Assembly (NCBI RefSeq): GCF_001039355.2 | Contig: NW_019774180.1 | Coordinates: 980,373 to 1,044,372 of the forward strand | Source of the DNA: Lingula anatina | Taxonomy: Eukaryota; Brachiopoda; Lingulata; Lingulida; Lingulidae | Direction of reading: 5' to 3' | DNA length: 64,000 nt | Shown: piece after piece, positions 40,701 through 46,245 of the stretch | How positions within the stretch are numbered: position 1 is the stretch's first letter | Layout: every line of letters begins with the position of its first letter | Notes under the pieces: generated by a model | The model's input: the letters and a program-made list of their open reading frames with translations, nothing else | What the model was told of the DNA's origin: nothing | Database searches by the model: none | Program-made: the position numbers and the translations under genes

Positions 40701-43700
40701 CAATGTTTTTATTGTGAAATATAGATCTCATACGAAGAGTTATTATCCCTTTAAGTATTGACTGCTTAATGGAAACATCTTCAAATAAACCAATTCAAGA
40801 TATATTGACCTTCAAAGAGTAATTTGTTTTTGATTCCAAGGTTTTTGATCATGTTATTCAAGTGGTTTTTCTTATAAAATGAGCAATGATATCAACTCTG
40901 TTCAATATTCTGCAACTTGCAAGCTATACAATGTGTGAAAAGAACACTTTAAACAAGTGGTAATTAATTAAATCTGAACTTTGATCAATAATATTTCCGT
41001 GAGTTATTAAGTATCCATACACCAGCCAATGCTAGTCACATTTTTGTTTAGCAAGTGTTATTTGACAACCTCCAAACTTAACCTATTCATGTATTTTCTT
41101 TAAACATGAGATGTGGTCCATTTCACTTGCTTGACAATGACTTAACAAAGGCGAATAATTCTGCAGCTTATTAATCCAGGATACAAAAACATGCCCCTGA
41201 CTCATTATATTCACCGTGCCTTTTCTTTTCAATACTCAGTACATGAATACTCAGTGAACAATACCACTAGATAAGAAATAACAATAATTTAAAAAATAAA
41301 AACAAATGCAACAGGAAGTGTGGTATTCTTTTAGACAACTTCATTAACATTACATTCTTGGATTCACACGTTTTACCTTAATATAGGTTTTAAACATATA
41401 AGCAAACATGAAAACTCAAACCTCATAAACTTACTTACACCTCCACAAACTTGGTAATCATTTTTTGCGACAGACATTGTTAATGAATGTGGAGACAGTG
41501 AAACTGATTAAAATCCTGCAAATGGATGCAAACTTACCGTGAAGTTGATACCTTCCACACTTCCTACAGCGTAGCAGTGATCTCCAGTATTGACAGCACC
41601 AGTCAGCACTTGGTGCCGATTCATAATTCTGGTTAAAATAAGTCTTGATGAGAGCGTCTGCAGGATTTTTTATTCGCTATCGACCGACAGTCGCCCACTG
41701 CAGCCATTTTACAATACTTATACGCGCGTAAAATTGCTTGATGATATACTTTGCAGCACAATAAGTTTGAGAAATAAAAATGATATGTACAGTGGTACAT
41801 TATTCAAATAGAAAAATGTTTATATAAAAAATTATATAAAGTAAATTTTATATAAATAAATTTAAAGTACCTCATGACATGTGATCGACTTTAGGGTGCT
41901 TGATAAAATGTTTCATCCGGGCACTTGCTATGGATACACCCAGTGAAACAAACGCCGACAATGAATGCGATTCACTAAATAGTGAAAACGAGCTCTTTAG
42001 AGATTTAGGAGATGTTATTGAGGCGATAGAAGAACCATTAAAAAAGAGGGACTTATGCAAAAAGTGTTGGTAAGTAGTATTATGTTCACAAACACCAGTG
42101 ATTCTTTGACGTGAACAAAGGCAGAAGTCNAAAAAAAAAAAAAAGTCAATTTGTATTTATAAGAATTCTGATTTGTCTACCACCAAGCTTTTTTTTTTGG
42201 AAAAAATTACATTGCAACTATAGAGAGACAAGCTTATAACTACTATGTAAACTCTTACAATAGTGAAATTAAAATAAATCTACTGTAATAAGATCTTTTA
42301 GGAAGCTTAATTTTGAAGATCCACACAATGAACACTCAGATATGCTTAGTTTCTTTATCAAAAGTGCAACAAAATGCGCTAACTTCTACCTTACCAAAAC
42401 AGATGGTGCAAAGAGAAAATATTGATTGATAAAGGCAAATACAACAGACTGCTTCCCTTTTGCTTCCTGCACAGCTATTTTCATTTATGATGAAACTGCC
42501 GTGTTCGTTCAATTCAAAATGCCTTTGTGATGGATTGAGGAAATTAAGTGATTAAATGAAATAATGGATTAAAAACGTCTGCAGTATTTAGCCAATTTAA
42601 AGCCAGGATGAAGTCTGTATTATTTTGGTCATTTCTCCAATAAGTGTTGCCTCCTGACCATTTATTTTGATCAATAGTCAGACCTAAGGTTAAGATGATC
42701 CCATTATCACATTGTCTGTTGCATTGAGTTAGCAATAGGCTACAGTAAAGCAGAGGCCAAAAGAATGTGATTAGTTCAAATGAACATCAAAGCTAGACAA
42801 TGCTGCATTACTGAAGTGTATTCGACAAGTCTTCACAGTGTTGAACTGCACTTCTGGGCTTTTCACATTCCTAACTTTGTACTGTACAGGCTGAAGTACA
42901 GTTTAAATTTTCTTTTTGACTATATTCAATGGACCTATATCAATTATAATAAATGTCTATAAAATGTTAACTGCCAACAGCAATAATTTTTTAACTAGAT
43001 ATATCAACCACCAGTTAGAGGTTTAAATGTTTTCTTTCACCAAACATAATTAGAAAGTTCAATATTTCCAGTTAAGTCAGATGAGATCATGTGTTAATTC
43101 CATTTTCACAACTCTGATCCATGAACAGAAAAAAAAACTGCCACAGTAAAACTCATAATTGTTACATGACAGTATTGCCAAAAGAGCTTTTAAATCATAT
43201 TTAAATTATCTACATCAAAGAAACAAGAGTTTTGTGATAAATTATCATTGCATCACATAAATATTTCACACTGATAACATATTTCACGAACAAATTTCAA
43301 TTTTAAGGTATCCTTGCCCTCCAATATGTTACCAATGCCTTTACACAAATGTAAAAAAAAAAAAAAACTCCTGATCAATATAAAATAAACAATAAAAGCA
43401 GAATTAACTATCATTTTATCTTTTTTATATAAAACCCATTTAATATAAGATCAAACTATCATAAGTGTACTGCTATTTATTTTGTTAAATCACCAGTCAG
43501 TGTATCTCACTTGTCCAGACACAAACTTACCGTCTACCAGGGTCACAGATTGATTTTTCACTAGATATTCACAGATTATGTCTCTGGCTAAATATGGCCA
43601 ATCTTCTAACTGTGGCTGGTGGAAAATGTGCCTATAATATCTGCTGCCCTGGTAGAGGGTAACACAAAATGGATCACATCATTTGTATTTATCTGTGTAT

Positions 43701-44758
43701 ACTGCAAAGTCACCAAATATCTCACCTTTCCTGTGTCTATAGAACAGTCTATGCAGCTGACTTGAATGTTACCATGAGTGGCACCAGGGATTATCTGAAC
43801 TCGCTGAAAATCACTAGCTAAAATGACAATGTCACACCCTGCAGCATATGCCTGGAAAGAGAGAGATATTGGTTTACAGATTAAGTATTGACTGCTTAAT
43901 GGAAACATCTTCAAATAAACCAATTCAAGATATACTGACCTTCAAAGAGTAATTTGTCTTTGATTCCAAGGTTTTTGATTATGTTATTCAAGTGGTTTTT
44001 CTTATAAAATGAGCAATGATATCAACTCTGTTCAATATTCTGCAACTTGCAAGCTATACAATGTGTGAAAAGAACACTTTAAACAAGTGGTAATTAATTA
44101 AATCTGAACTTTGATCAATAATATTTCCGTGAGTTACATATTAAGTATCCATACACCAGCCAATGCTAGTGACATTTTTGTTTAGCAAGTGTTATTTGAC
44201 AACCTCCAAACTTAACCTATTCATATATTTTCTTTAAACATGAGATGTGGTCCATTTCACTTGCTTGACAATGACTTAACAAAGGCGAATAATTCTGCAG
44301 CTTATTAATCCAGGATACAAAAACATGCCCCTGACTCATTATATTCACCGTGCCTTTTCTTTTCAATACTCAGTACATGAATACTCAGTGAACAATACCA
44401 CTAGATAAGAAATAATAATAATTTAAAAAATAAAAACAAATGCAACAGGAAGTGTGGTATTCTTTTAGACAACTTCATTAACATTACATTCTTGGATTCA
44501 CACGTTTTACCTTAATATAGGTTTTAAACATATAAGCAAACATGAAAACTCAAACCTCATAAACTTACTTACACCTCCACAAACTTGGTAATCATTTTTT
44601 GCGACAGACATTGTTAATGAATGTGGAGACAGTGAAACTGATTAAAATCCTGCAAATGGATGCAAACTTACCGTGAAGTTGATACCTTCCACACTTCCTA
44701 CAGCGTAGCAGTGATCTCCAGTATTGACAGCACCAGTCAGCACTTGGTGCCGATTCAT
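1338..44758 (-). CDS. DMXL2: DmX-like protein (rabconnectin-3 alpha / Rav1 family), 3-prime truncated by window edge
   Basis: A very large WD40 scaffold. In the known family it pairs with WDR7 (rabconnectin-3 beta) and Rogdi in the metazoan RAVE complex, which assembles the V1 and V0 sectors of the vacuolar H+-ATPase on endosomes and synaptic vesicles; this role is family knowledge. I placed 35 exons by GT-AG sites, and their phases agree at every junction except the one around a missing exon 3. Landmarks in order: start MNRHQVLTGAVN; N-terminal WD40 repeats (exons 1-20); the Rav1p_C region (exons 23-27, with RFLLAMRRHMYLL, WSELRQFGVGWW and LAMKKKNVVWGLYR); an acidic Ser/Glu/Asp tract (exon 33); and exon 36 with KRLWMHLVRTEYLQD. 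The visible coding part is about 8.84 kb (about 2,950 codons). Human DMXL proteins are about 3,000 aa, so this one is longer because of expanded linkers. The C-terminal WD40 repeats are not in the window. Exons 1-2 appear twice. Confidence 0.95.
1456..3644 (-). other. DMXL intron 35
   Basis: 2.2 kb of AT-rich intron. It contains a (CA)n run followed by poly-A (about 1917-1957) and short A-rich tracts. I see no other feature. Confidence 0.6.
3645..3840 (-). CDS. DMXL2: DMXL exon 35
   Basis: 196 bp. It encodes DLPVASPLLHATLKSLERW, then GGPPDNYIPG and SGPAILKYKGMLEPYNTPF, a strongly conserved DMXL block. The acceptor is TTCCAG and the donor GTAAGT; the exon leaves after two bases of a Val codon that is completed in exon 36. 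Confidence 0.93.
4077..4210 (-). CDS. DMXL2: DMXL exon 34
   Basis: 134 bp. It encodes HLDPDSYSWCLMRYALVKYA and the following hydrophobic helix ending GLELQ, which continues directly into exon 35. Consensus GT-AG sites; enters with one base, leaves with one base. Confidence 0.92.
4335..4468 (-). CDS. DMXL2: DMXL exon 33 (acidic linker)
   Basis: 134 bp. It begins PMVAREESGVDYDSEEDV and runs through a Ser/Glu/Asp-rich stretch (EDDSSEEEDYDS) to GPPKKE. The charge pattern suggests a disordered linker. Phase 0 in, phase 2 out. Confidence 0.9.
4895..5055 (-). CDS. DMXL2: DMXL exon 32
   Basis: 161 bp. It encodes PDSNEATKQRMKFMGRVMG and ends NYFMAK at a GTAAG donor. Phase 1 in, phase 0 out, matching exons 31 and 33. 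Confidence 0.9.
5426..5680 (-). CDS. DMXL2: DMXL exon 31
   Basis: 255 bp. It encodes a hydrophobic helical segment (LTILLCEALVAVYVSLLIYA) followed by HPINEQMWGLLFGGGL. The donor is CTCA|GTAAGT. This is a conserved helical region of the family rather than a proven membrane span. Confidence 0.92.
5946..6058 (-). CDS. DMXL2: DMXL exon 30
   Basis: 113 bp. It encodes TSVVYQDTHLMAGAIRKRHR and ends NTSPGKWP. Acceptor TTTCAG, donor GTAAG. Phase 2 in, phase 1 out. Confidence 0.88.
6274..6919 (-). CDS. DMXL2: DMXL exon 29 (tandem NAGNAG acceptor)
   Basis: 646 bp. It starts with a Ser/Pro/Arg-rich linker (AEAQPDNTESCEEDTYTPAR), then a coiled-coil-like KMNFEAKLERAQRRKEWLKI, then YCSLHGASGGGLASVRMEL, ending DKVDVGLWGFT. 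Two AG acceptors sit 3 bp apart (CCAGCAG); using the second one starts the exon at 6916 and drops one residue. Confidence 0.92.
7232..7564 (-). CDS. DMXL2: DMXL exon 28
   Basis: 333 bp. It carries an acidic stretch (SSDADYDTEAEDQTEGDVD) followed by MAQQLKYIACLKILMENLST and HLYTWLEKEVECLKTLCNYG. The donor is set at TTAG|GTGTTT, which is weak but is the site that keeps phase with exon 29; the 3-prime boundary is less certain than the others. Confidence 0.8.
7912..8878 (-). CDS. DMXL2: DMXL exon 27 (end of Rav1p_C region, FDWS repeats)
   Basis: 967 bp. It begins VCINQLKDLQLAFVIATLHE and contains RVHPDPFLRSMAYWRMKEYK and FYNYLRTHPLLIRQHLA, hallmark DMXL sequence. Near its end (about 8010-8110) three FDWS(T/Q)P motifs occur at a 14-residue (42-bp) spacing, the first two with TQQKAD spacers. 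It ends in an acidic Ser-rich tail; donor GAAG|GTTAGA. Confidence 0.95.
9186..9351 (-). CDS. DMXL2: DMXL exon 26
   Basis: 166 bp. It encodes FSEDRWRKAALKNAFALLG and FEHSAAFFLLAGALKDALE, core of the Rav1p_C region. The donor GAG|GTTACT keeps phase 0 into exon 27. Confidence 0.95.
9719..9816 (-). CDS. DMXL2: DMXL exon 25
   Basis: 98 bp. It encodes LARAAFQQKSDPLDAAIYYL then AMKKKNVVWGLY, one of the most conserved DMXL/Rav1 stretches. Consensus splice sites. Confidence 0.95.
10140..10259 (-). CDS. DMXL2: DMXL exon 24
   Basis: 120 bp, phase 0 at both ends. It encodes ELLAMIPCMQKEKPTWSELR and FGVGWWLTNTTILRRCIEQ, part of Rav1p_C. Confidence 0.95.
10425..10579 (-). CDS. DMXL2: DMXL exon 23 (start of Rav1p_C core)
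   Basis: 155 bp. It encodes DAVDECGLRFLLAMRRHMYL and ends WAFHSEAQE at GAG|GTATAT. The frame stays open past the donor, but the conserved continuation (ELLAMIP) is in exon 24, which fixes the splice. Confidence 0.95.
10855..10929 (-). CDS. DMXL2: DMXL exon 22
   Basis: 75 bp. A small Gly/Ser-rich exon (FVGSLRGSSATSGYASAGG) with consensus sites; phase 1 in, phase 1 out. It is flanked by exons of the same phase class, so skipping it would keep frame. Confidence 0.85.
11316..11621 (-). CDS. DMXL2: DMXL exon 21
   Basis: 306 bp. It contains SGDDPFADDLLHDGSPTVRI and the conserved HLPGLSSLDQMYLLALADTV. Donor CACA|GTAAGT; phase 1 in, phase 1 out. Confidence 0.93.
11879..13264 (-). CDS. DMXL2: DMXL exon 20 (large exon)
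   Basis: 1386 bp, the largest exon. It begins GGSEWTLEDTIQLNNI and includes LVQLDWVSTEDGSHILTVGV, LPMHITWAREGILVVGMDNE and MHVYSQWKGPW (WD40 strands), then a Ser/Thr-rich linker and QYHPKQILELLNFGKLRRVK. Phase 1 at both ends. Confidence 0.95.
13579..13719 (-). CDS. DMXL2: DMXL exon 19
   Basis: 141 bp. It encodes RPISVNCAYSGRVAVAYRTG and ends CVAIYECEST, a WD40 strand pair whose CECEST-type end joins GGSEW of exon 20, as in vertebrate DMXL proteins. Confidence 0.93.
14247..14505 (-). CDS. DMXL2: DMXL exon 18
   Basis: 259 bp, phase 0 in. It encodes HLPEGIEITCAQVAAGHLSS, PYLIVTACSDRVLRFWRC (a WD40 repeat) and ends SSAIHIP. Confidence 0.93.
14506..15796 (-). other. DMXL intron 17
   Basis: 1.3 kb of AT-rich intron; I see no repeat family or exon in it. 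Confidence 0.6.
15797..15945 (-). CDS. DMXL2: DMXL exon 17
   Basis: 149 bp. A polar linker (ENTRYEDDSSINSDISDAQD then RETKRPKINISTTK). Phase 1 in, phase 0 out; donor AAA|GTAAAT. Confidence 0.85.
16320..16557 (-). CDS. DMXL2: DMXL exon 16
   Basis: 238 bp. It encodes DWHNTQLLHIFQEQMV, FVDLRYLSMFEENFYLVVVE and HHSVIHMWKIVIAS, a WD40 repeat with the expected Trp. Confidence 0.92.
17001..17147 (-). CDS. DMXL2: DMXL exon 15
   Basis: 147 bp, phase 0 at both ends. It encodes EFNIVSLQSTARPGCIIELD, a conserved DMXL segment with the motif QSTARPGCI. Confidence 0.92.
17658..17787 (-). CDS. DMXL2: DMXL exon 14
   Basis: 130 bp. It encodes SNSPSALFVASDGSCLRVYQ and AVIDARTLMVDKQ, a WD40 repeat matching the family (SDGxxLRxYQAVIDA). 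Confidence 0.94.
18287..18961 (-). CDS. DMXL2: DMXL exon 13
   Basis: 675 bp. It encodes DWLDEYIPGSFRQAQVSF, KHQDGSLNQWQISFAET, VLSISHVARACGHRFRTNTA, CHPVLPLLLTTSHHNMPES and SELILWRVDPVGPLSKLGG, ending FSSVAWLPTLLP. This is among the best matches to vertebrate DMXL. Confidence 0.96.
19312..19478 (-). CDS. DMXL2: DMXL exon 12
   Basis: 167 bp. It encodes IEQLLLDWHQSADMLFSIHP then VDGSFLV, with the Trp codon split across the junction to exon 13 (WLIDWLDEY). Confidence 0.94.
19479..21108 (-). other. DMXL intron 11
   Basis: 1.6 kb of AT-rich intron with short A-rich runs; no exon or named repeat seen. Confidence 0.6.
21109..21323 (-). CDS. DMXL2: DMXL exon 11 (His/Lys-rich linker)
   Basis: 215 bp. 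It opens with KKKKRYSLKLKRHHKDHHKD and further His-rich repeats (KEHHRHE, NDHHHDSDKHR), then NVLNDTEPVK. Low complexity; it probably forms a disordered linker between WD40 blocks. Confidence 0.88.
21614..21853 (-). CDS. DMXL2: DMXL exon 10
   Basis: 240 bp. It encodes DIPLLPAVQGMKGSKDSNFV and VHWLNNKEFHFSLEAEKIL (the family motif VVHWLNNKE), then a charged Lys/Glu stretch ending SDDYDHHEEHKH. Confidence 0.95.
22466..22650 (-). CDS. DMXL2: DMXL exon 9
   Basis: 185 bp. It encodes NALHKRKRHKRYHQQ and later SPGFHFHLAASINPET, which joins DIPLLP of exon 10 as in vertebrate DMXL (HFHIAASINPATDIPLLP type). Confidence 0.93.
22848..23033 (-). CDS. DMXL2: DMXL exon 8
   Basis: 186 bp. It encodes GAVGNMLVTSCRDNICRIWV and ETILPDNGL, a WD40 repeat, followed by a basic stretch. 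Phase 2 in and out. Confidence 0.94.
23034..25152 (-). other. DMXL intron 7
   Basis: 2.1 kb of intron. I see no repeat family, exon or RNA gene. A moderately less AT-rich stretch near 23380-23660 could hold conserved non-coding sequence, but I cannot show it. Confidence 0.45.
25153..25285 (-). CDS. DMXL2: DMXL exon 7
   Basis: 133 bp. It encodes ELKFSFIYIAHPRAVTGFSW then RKTSKYMPR, matching the family motif (AHPRAVNGFSWRKTSKYMPR). Consensus sites; phase 1 in, phase 2 out. Confidence 0.95.
27036..27917. repeat. Direct duplication, copy 1 (ends at N)
   Basis: About 880 bp beginning ATTTCTCTAAGATAACAGC and ending ATAATCCTTCACTCAC, immediately before the single N at 27918. It is repeated with few differences at 28314-29206. 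The second copy runs on into unique intron sequence, whereas this one stops at the N. This fits the overlapping ends of two haplotype contigs better than a biological tandem duplication. Confidence 0.85.
27919..28271 (+). repeat. Tandem-core element with terminal hairpin, second copy
   Basis: Two units beginning GATTTTCGAAC / GATTTTCAAAC start at 27919 and 28079 (period 160). They are followed by a (GGCATC)n microsatellite at about 28189-28222 and the same 14-bp-arm hairpin (28242-28271) found at the window start. It lies directly after the N at 27918, so its left end may be truncated. Confidence 0.6.
28314..29206. repeat. Direct duplication, copy 2
   Basis: Second copy of the 27036-27917 block. 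It is preceded by an AAATA-type run (28272-28318) like the one before copy 1. It has a 10-bp insertion (near 28633) and scattered substitutions relative to copy 1. Confidence 0.85.
30303..30342 (-). CDS. DMXL2: DMXL exon 6 (40-bp micro-exon)
   Basis: A 40-bp exon encoding ADRLVKIWYEDKK, the end of a WD40 repeat (family motif LLKVWY). Acceptor TATAG, donor AAAG|GTGAGT. Exons 5 and 7 match its phases exactly. Confidence 0.9.
30579..30859 (-). CDS. DMXL2: DMXL exon 5 (WD40 with Gly/His insert)
   Basis: 281 bp. It opens with GTRLLTGGEHIQMWRC (WD40), then a low-complexity insert of Asp/His and a run of about ten Gly encoded by a CCT/GGA trinucleotide repeat (about 30750-30780). It then continues PEWHCIWECKTATPVFHLQF and SPDGLLFASAGK (next WD40). 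Phase 1 in, phase 0 out. Confidence 0.95.
31155..31352 (-). pseudogene. Small ORF with paired CxxC motifs (unidentified, possibly ATG14-like relic)
   Basis: A minus-strand frame inside a DMXL intron. From its internal Met it reads MCEVCIETKKQKKGFFCERC, a CxxC-x11-CxxC zinc-binding pattern, followed by NERLVTTTEFQLISARQEEL and a stop. The Cys pattern and the following Arg/Glu-rich stretch recall the N-terminus of ATG14/Barkor, but this is recollection, not alignment. I see no donor before the stop and no other exons, so a retro-copied or decayed fragment is likelier than a gene. Confidence 0.3.
31661..31701. repeat. (AG)n microsatellite
   Basis: About 20 perfect AG units in DMXL intron 4. Confidence 0.97.
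32557..32893. mobile_element. TTAA-flanked MITE, copy 1
   Basis: A 337-bp element with about 19-bp terminal inverted repeats (AGGTATAATAACTCTTCGT at the left, AGGGATAATAACTCTTCGT read inward from the right), flanked by TTAA at 32553-32556 and 32894-32897. It is near-identical in sequence and equal in length to 40414-40750. It has no coding capacity. Confidence 0.88.
34644..34910 (-). pseudogene. Cysteine-rich ORF resembling a decayed LDL-receptor class A repeat
   Basis: A minus-strand frame with ten or more Cys. It includes CPEGQLQCNHNGKCI, close to the LDLa spacing, but the downstream acidic calcium-binding residues expected of LDLa are absent. It has no signal peptide, no partner exon and no sign of expression. 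A relic or a chance ORF. Confidence 0.2.
36034..36112 (-). CDS. DMXL2: DMXL exon 4
   Basis: 79 bp. It encodes GLDYQWYQTGTFEADSYITC then LSWNLEG, the first full WD40 strand pair (family: YCQWQKTGQF...LAWDPTG). Phase 0 in, so exon 3 should have a length divisible by three. Confidence 0.92.
36113..40254 (-). other. DMXL intron region lacking the expected exon 3
   Basis: Between exon 2 (copy A) and exon 4. Vertebrate DMXL has about 20-25 residues here (AASYGN...IFEP type). I found no phase-0 exon with that content. The single N at 38663 lies within the interval and may mark a gap that swallowed it. Otherwise AT-rich intron with a G-run near 38143-38152 and poly-A near 39881-39902. Confidence 0.5.
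40255..40380 (-). CDS. DMXL2: DMXL exon 2, copy A
   Basis: 126 bp, phase 0 at both ends. It encodes AYAAGCDIVILASDFQRVQI then IPGATHGNIQVSCIDCS, matching the DMXL N-terminus. Identical in coding content to copy B at 43726-43851. Confidence 0.9.
40414..40750. mobile_element. TTAA-flanked MITE, copy 2 (insertion polymorphism)
   Basis: A 337-bp element with the same inverted repeats as 32557-32893, flanked by TTAA at 40410-40413 and 40751-40754. Copy B at 43884 has the empty site with a single TTAA, so the insertion and target duplication are directly visible. The element lies 33 bp upstream of the DMXL exon 2 acceptor in the gene's orientation. Confidence 0.92.
41538..41624 (-). CDS. DMXL2: DMXL exon 1 coding part, copy A
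   Basis: 87 bp from ATG to the donor ACG|GTAAGT. It encodes MNRHQVLTGAVNTGDHCYAV and nine more residues, identical in coding content to copy B. A 24-codon uORF lies at 41633-41707. Confidence 0.9.
41930..42069 (+). CDS. DTWD2: DTWD2 exon 1, copy A
   Basis: 140 bp, ATG to donor TTG|GTAAGT, the same as copy B at 45064-45203. The N at 42130 follows about 60 bp later, and no further DTWD2 exon lies between it and copy B, so this copy leads nowhere in this assembly. Confidence 0.85.
43726..43851 (-). CDS. DMXL2: DMXL exon 2, copy B
   Basis: 126 bp, phase 0 at both ends, same encoded peptide as copy A. The polypyrimidine tract (TCTCTCTCTTTCCAG) is intact and there is no MITE upstream. Confidence 0.92.
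44672..44758 (-). CDS. DMXL2: DMXL exon 1 coding part, copy B
   Basis: 87 bp, ATG at 44758-44756, donor ACG|GTAAGT. The start is chosen because MNRHQVLTGAVNTGDHC aligns with the known DMXL N-terminus (M-x-x-HQVLTGAVN). Nearest to the complete DTWD2 gene, so used as the gene start here. Confidence 0.93.
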
Positions 44759-45063
44759 GATTCTGGTTAAAATAAGTCTTGATGAGAGCGTCTGCAGGAT
44801 TTTTTATTCGCTATCGACCGACAGTCGCCCACTGCAGCCATTTTACAATACTTATACGCGCGTAAAATTGCTTGGTGATATACTTGGCAGCACAATAAGT
44901 TTGAGAAATAAAAATGATATGTACAGTGGTACATTATTCAAATAGAAAAATGTTTATATAAAAAAATATATAAAGTAAATTTTATATAAATAAATTTAAA
45001 GTACCTCATGACATGTGATCGACTTTAGGGTGCTTGATAAAATGTTTCATCCGGGCACTTGCT
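44759..45063. promoter_or_regulatory. Divergent DMXL/DTWD2 promoter (head-to-head)
   Basis: 305 bp separate the two start codons. The interval holds both 5-prime leaders, the DMXL uORF (44767-44841) and AT-rich DNA. I see no CpG-dense core and no well-placed TATA box beyond generic TATATAAA-like runs near 44955-44990. A shared bidirectional promoter is inferred from spacing. The same interval occurs in copy A (41625-41929). Confidence 0.7.
44767..44841 (-). promoter_or_regulatory. Upstream ORF in DMXL leader
   Basis: ATG at 44841 in strong context (AAAATGG) opens a 24-codon frame (MAAVGDCRSIAN..., ending DLF) that stops 8 bases before the DMXL start codon. The same uORF is in copy A (41633-41707). 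It could reduce or regulate DMXL translation if the transcript starts upstream of it; the transcription start is not known. Confidence 0.5.
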
Positions 45064-45203
45064 ATGGATACACCCAGTGAAACAAACGCCGACAATGAAT
45101 GCGATTCACTAAATAGTGAAAACGAGCTCTTTAGAGATTTAGGAGATGTTATTGAGGCAATAGAAGAACCATTAAAAAAGAGGGACTTATGCAAAAAGTG
45201 TTG
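45064..45203 (+). CDS. DTWD2: DTWD2 exon 1, copy B
   Basis: Encodes an acidic N-terminus (MDTPSETNADNECDS) and ends KKRDLCKKC plus two bases of the next codon; donor TTG|GTAAGC. Confidence 0.9.
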
Positions 45204-46245
45204 GTAAGCAGTATTATGTTCACAAACACCAGTGATTCTTTGACGTGAACAAAGGCAGAAGAAGTCTTAAGTCTCGTGCGTCGTGGAGCAGCTTTTTACC
45301 AGCTCGGTCTTACTCTGTTTCTAGCACGAAATTCATGCGTTAGCGCTTCTATATACGGTTTTTGATAATGGTGCTCACGCATGAAAGCAAAGGCCCCACA
45401 AAAACTTTAAAATGACGACTAATTTGCATCCAGCTCTCAAATCTTAATCTTAACGCTTAACTCCTCAACTCGCCTTGAATTCAGCAGAAGGAGGTAAGAT
45501 ACTAGTTATGCCGCCGTCACGCCGTGAAAACCTACACCCATTGAAGACTTTGATTTTCATGCTTTGCAATTGCAGTATACAAACGTTTTTGAGAAATCTT
45601 CATCAAAAATATCATGCACATATTCAATAAGTACATAACTCAAAACTTGTTTCACTTTTTTGGTAAATAAAGATAATTTTTCCCACTTCATGACAGTTAG
45701 CTTCATGTGAAACTTGAAAGGGAAAATAACACTGTCAACTGAGCACTCTCTTCACCCATGCCAAATAGCACACCAAAGACTTCTGATGTATTTGTGTTCA
45801 TGCTTTGTTTAGTAAGCAAAACAGCCTGAAGTAATAAGTGCAAGCTAGGATTTTTGTACTTTGTACTTGAACATTATCATTTGTAAATCCTCCCAAATAT
45901 TTGGCATTATAGTTTTGTTCTGTCTAATTTCCTGTCATTTGTAATTTGTTCAGATCTATGTCTAATGCAAAGTAGATGCACATAATTTTATGTTGATAGA
46001 ATTTCCAGCATGAGTAAATTTTTACATTTGTAATTGTTTTGTGTTTTTATGAGTTTGCATACATTACGTCAAAAAGTTTTAACCTTTTATGTTTTAAGTT
46101 ATTATTATATATGGTTCAAGTGTAGTGATAATGAAACCTCATTTCCTTTTAGCCGTCCAATTACTGTATGTTGGTGCCCATATTTACCATTAGAGCCTCT
46201 TAATGTAAAAACTGCCATCCATATATTCCAACATCCATTTGAGGT

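Larger units (their letters stand above)
38664..42129. repeat. Direct duplication, copy A (DMXL exons 1-2 and DTWD2 exon 1)
   Basis: 3466 bp bounded by single Ns at 38663 and 42130. It matches copy B (42131-45262, 3132 bp) along its length with scattered substitutions. The main length difference is the 337-bp MITE plus its TTAA at 40414-40754. It carries DMXL exon 2, DMXL exon 1, the divergent promoter and DTWD2 exon 1, and stops at the N shortly after the DTWD2 exon 1 donor. Most simply, the alternative haplotype placed in series by the assembler. Confidence 0.88.
42131..45262. repeat. Direct duplication, copy B (continues into DTWD2)
   Basis: Second copy of the DMXL exon 1-2 / promoter / DTWD2 exon 1 block. 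It runs on past the point where copy A stops (...AAAGGCAGAAG, then unique sequence) into the complete DTWD2 gene. It lacks the MITE found in copy A. Confidence 0.88.

Noticed and set aside
42405..42480. Possible small exon (also at 38930-39010) reading QEAKGKQSVVFAFINQYF
   Set aside because: It has a plausible donor but no resemblance to DMXL exon 3 and no partner exon; too short to support.
45006..45194. 62-codon minus-strand ORF (also at 41872-42060)
   Set aside because: Shadow of DTWD2 exon 1 on the opposite strand; identical in both copies only because the block is duplicated.
38664..45262. True tandem duplication creating a second DMXL and DTWD2 promoter
   Set aside because: Single Ns at the joins, the same pattern at the two other N-associated duplications, and copy A truncated at the N all favour an assembly cause.
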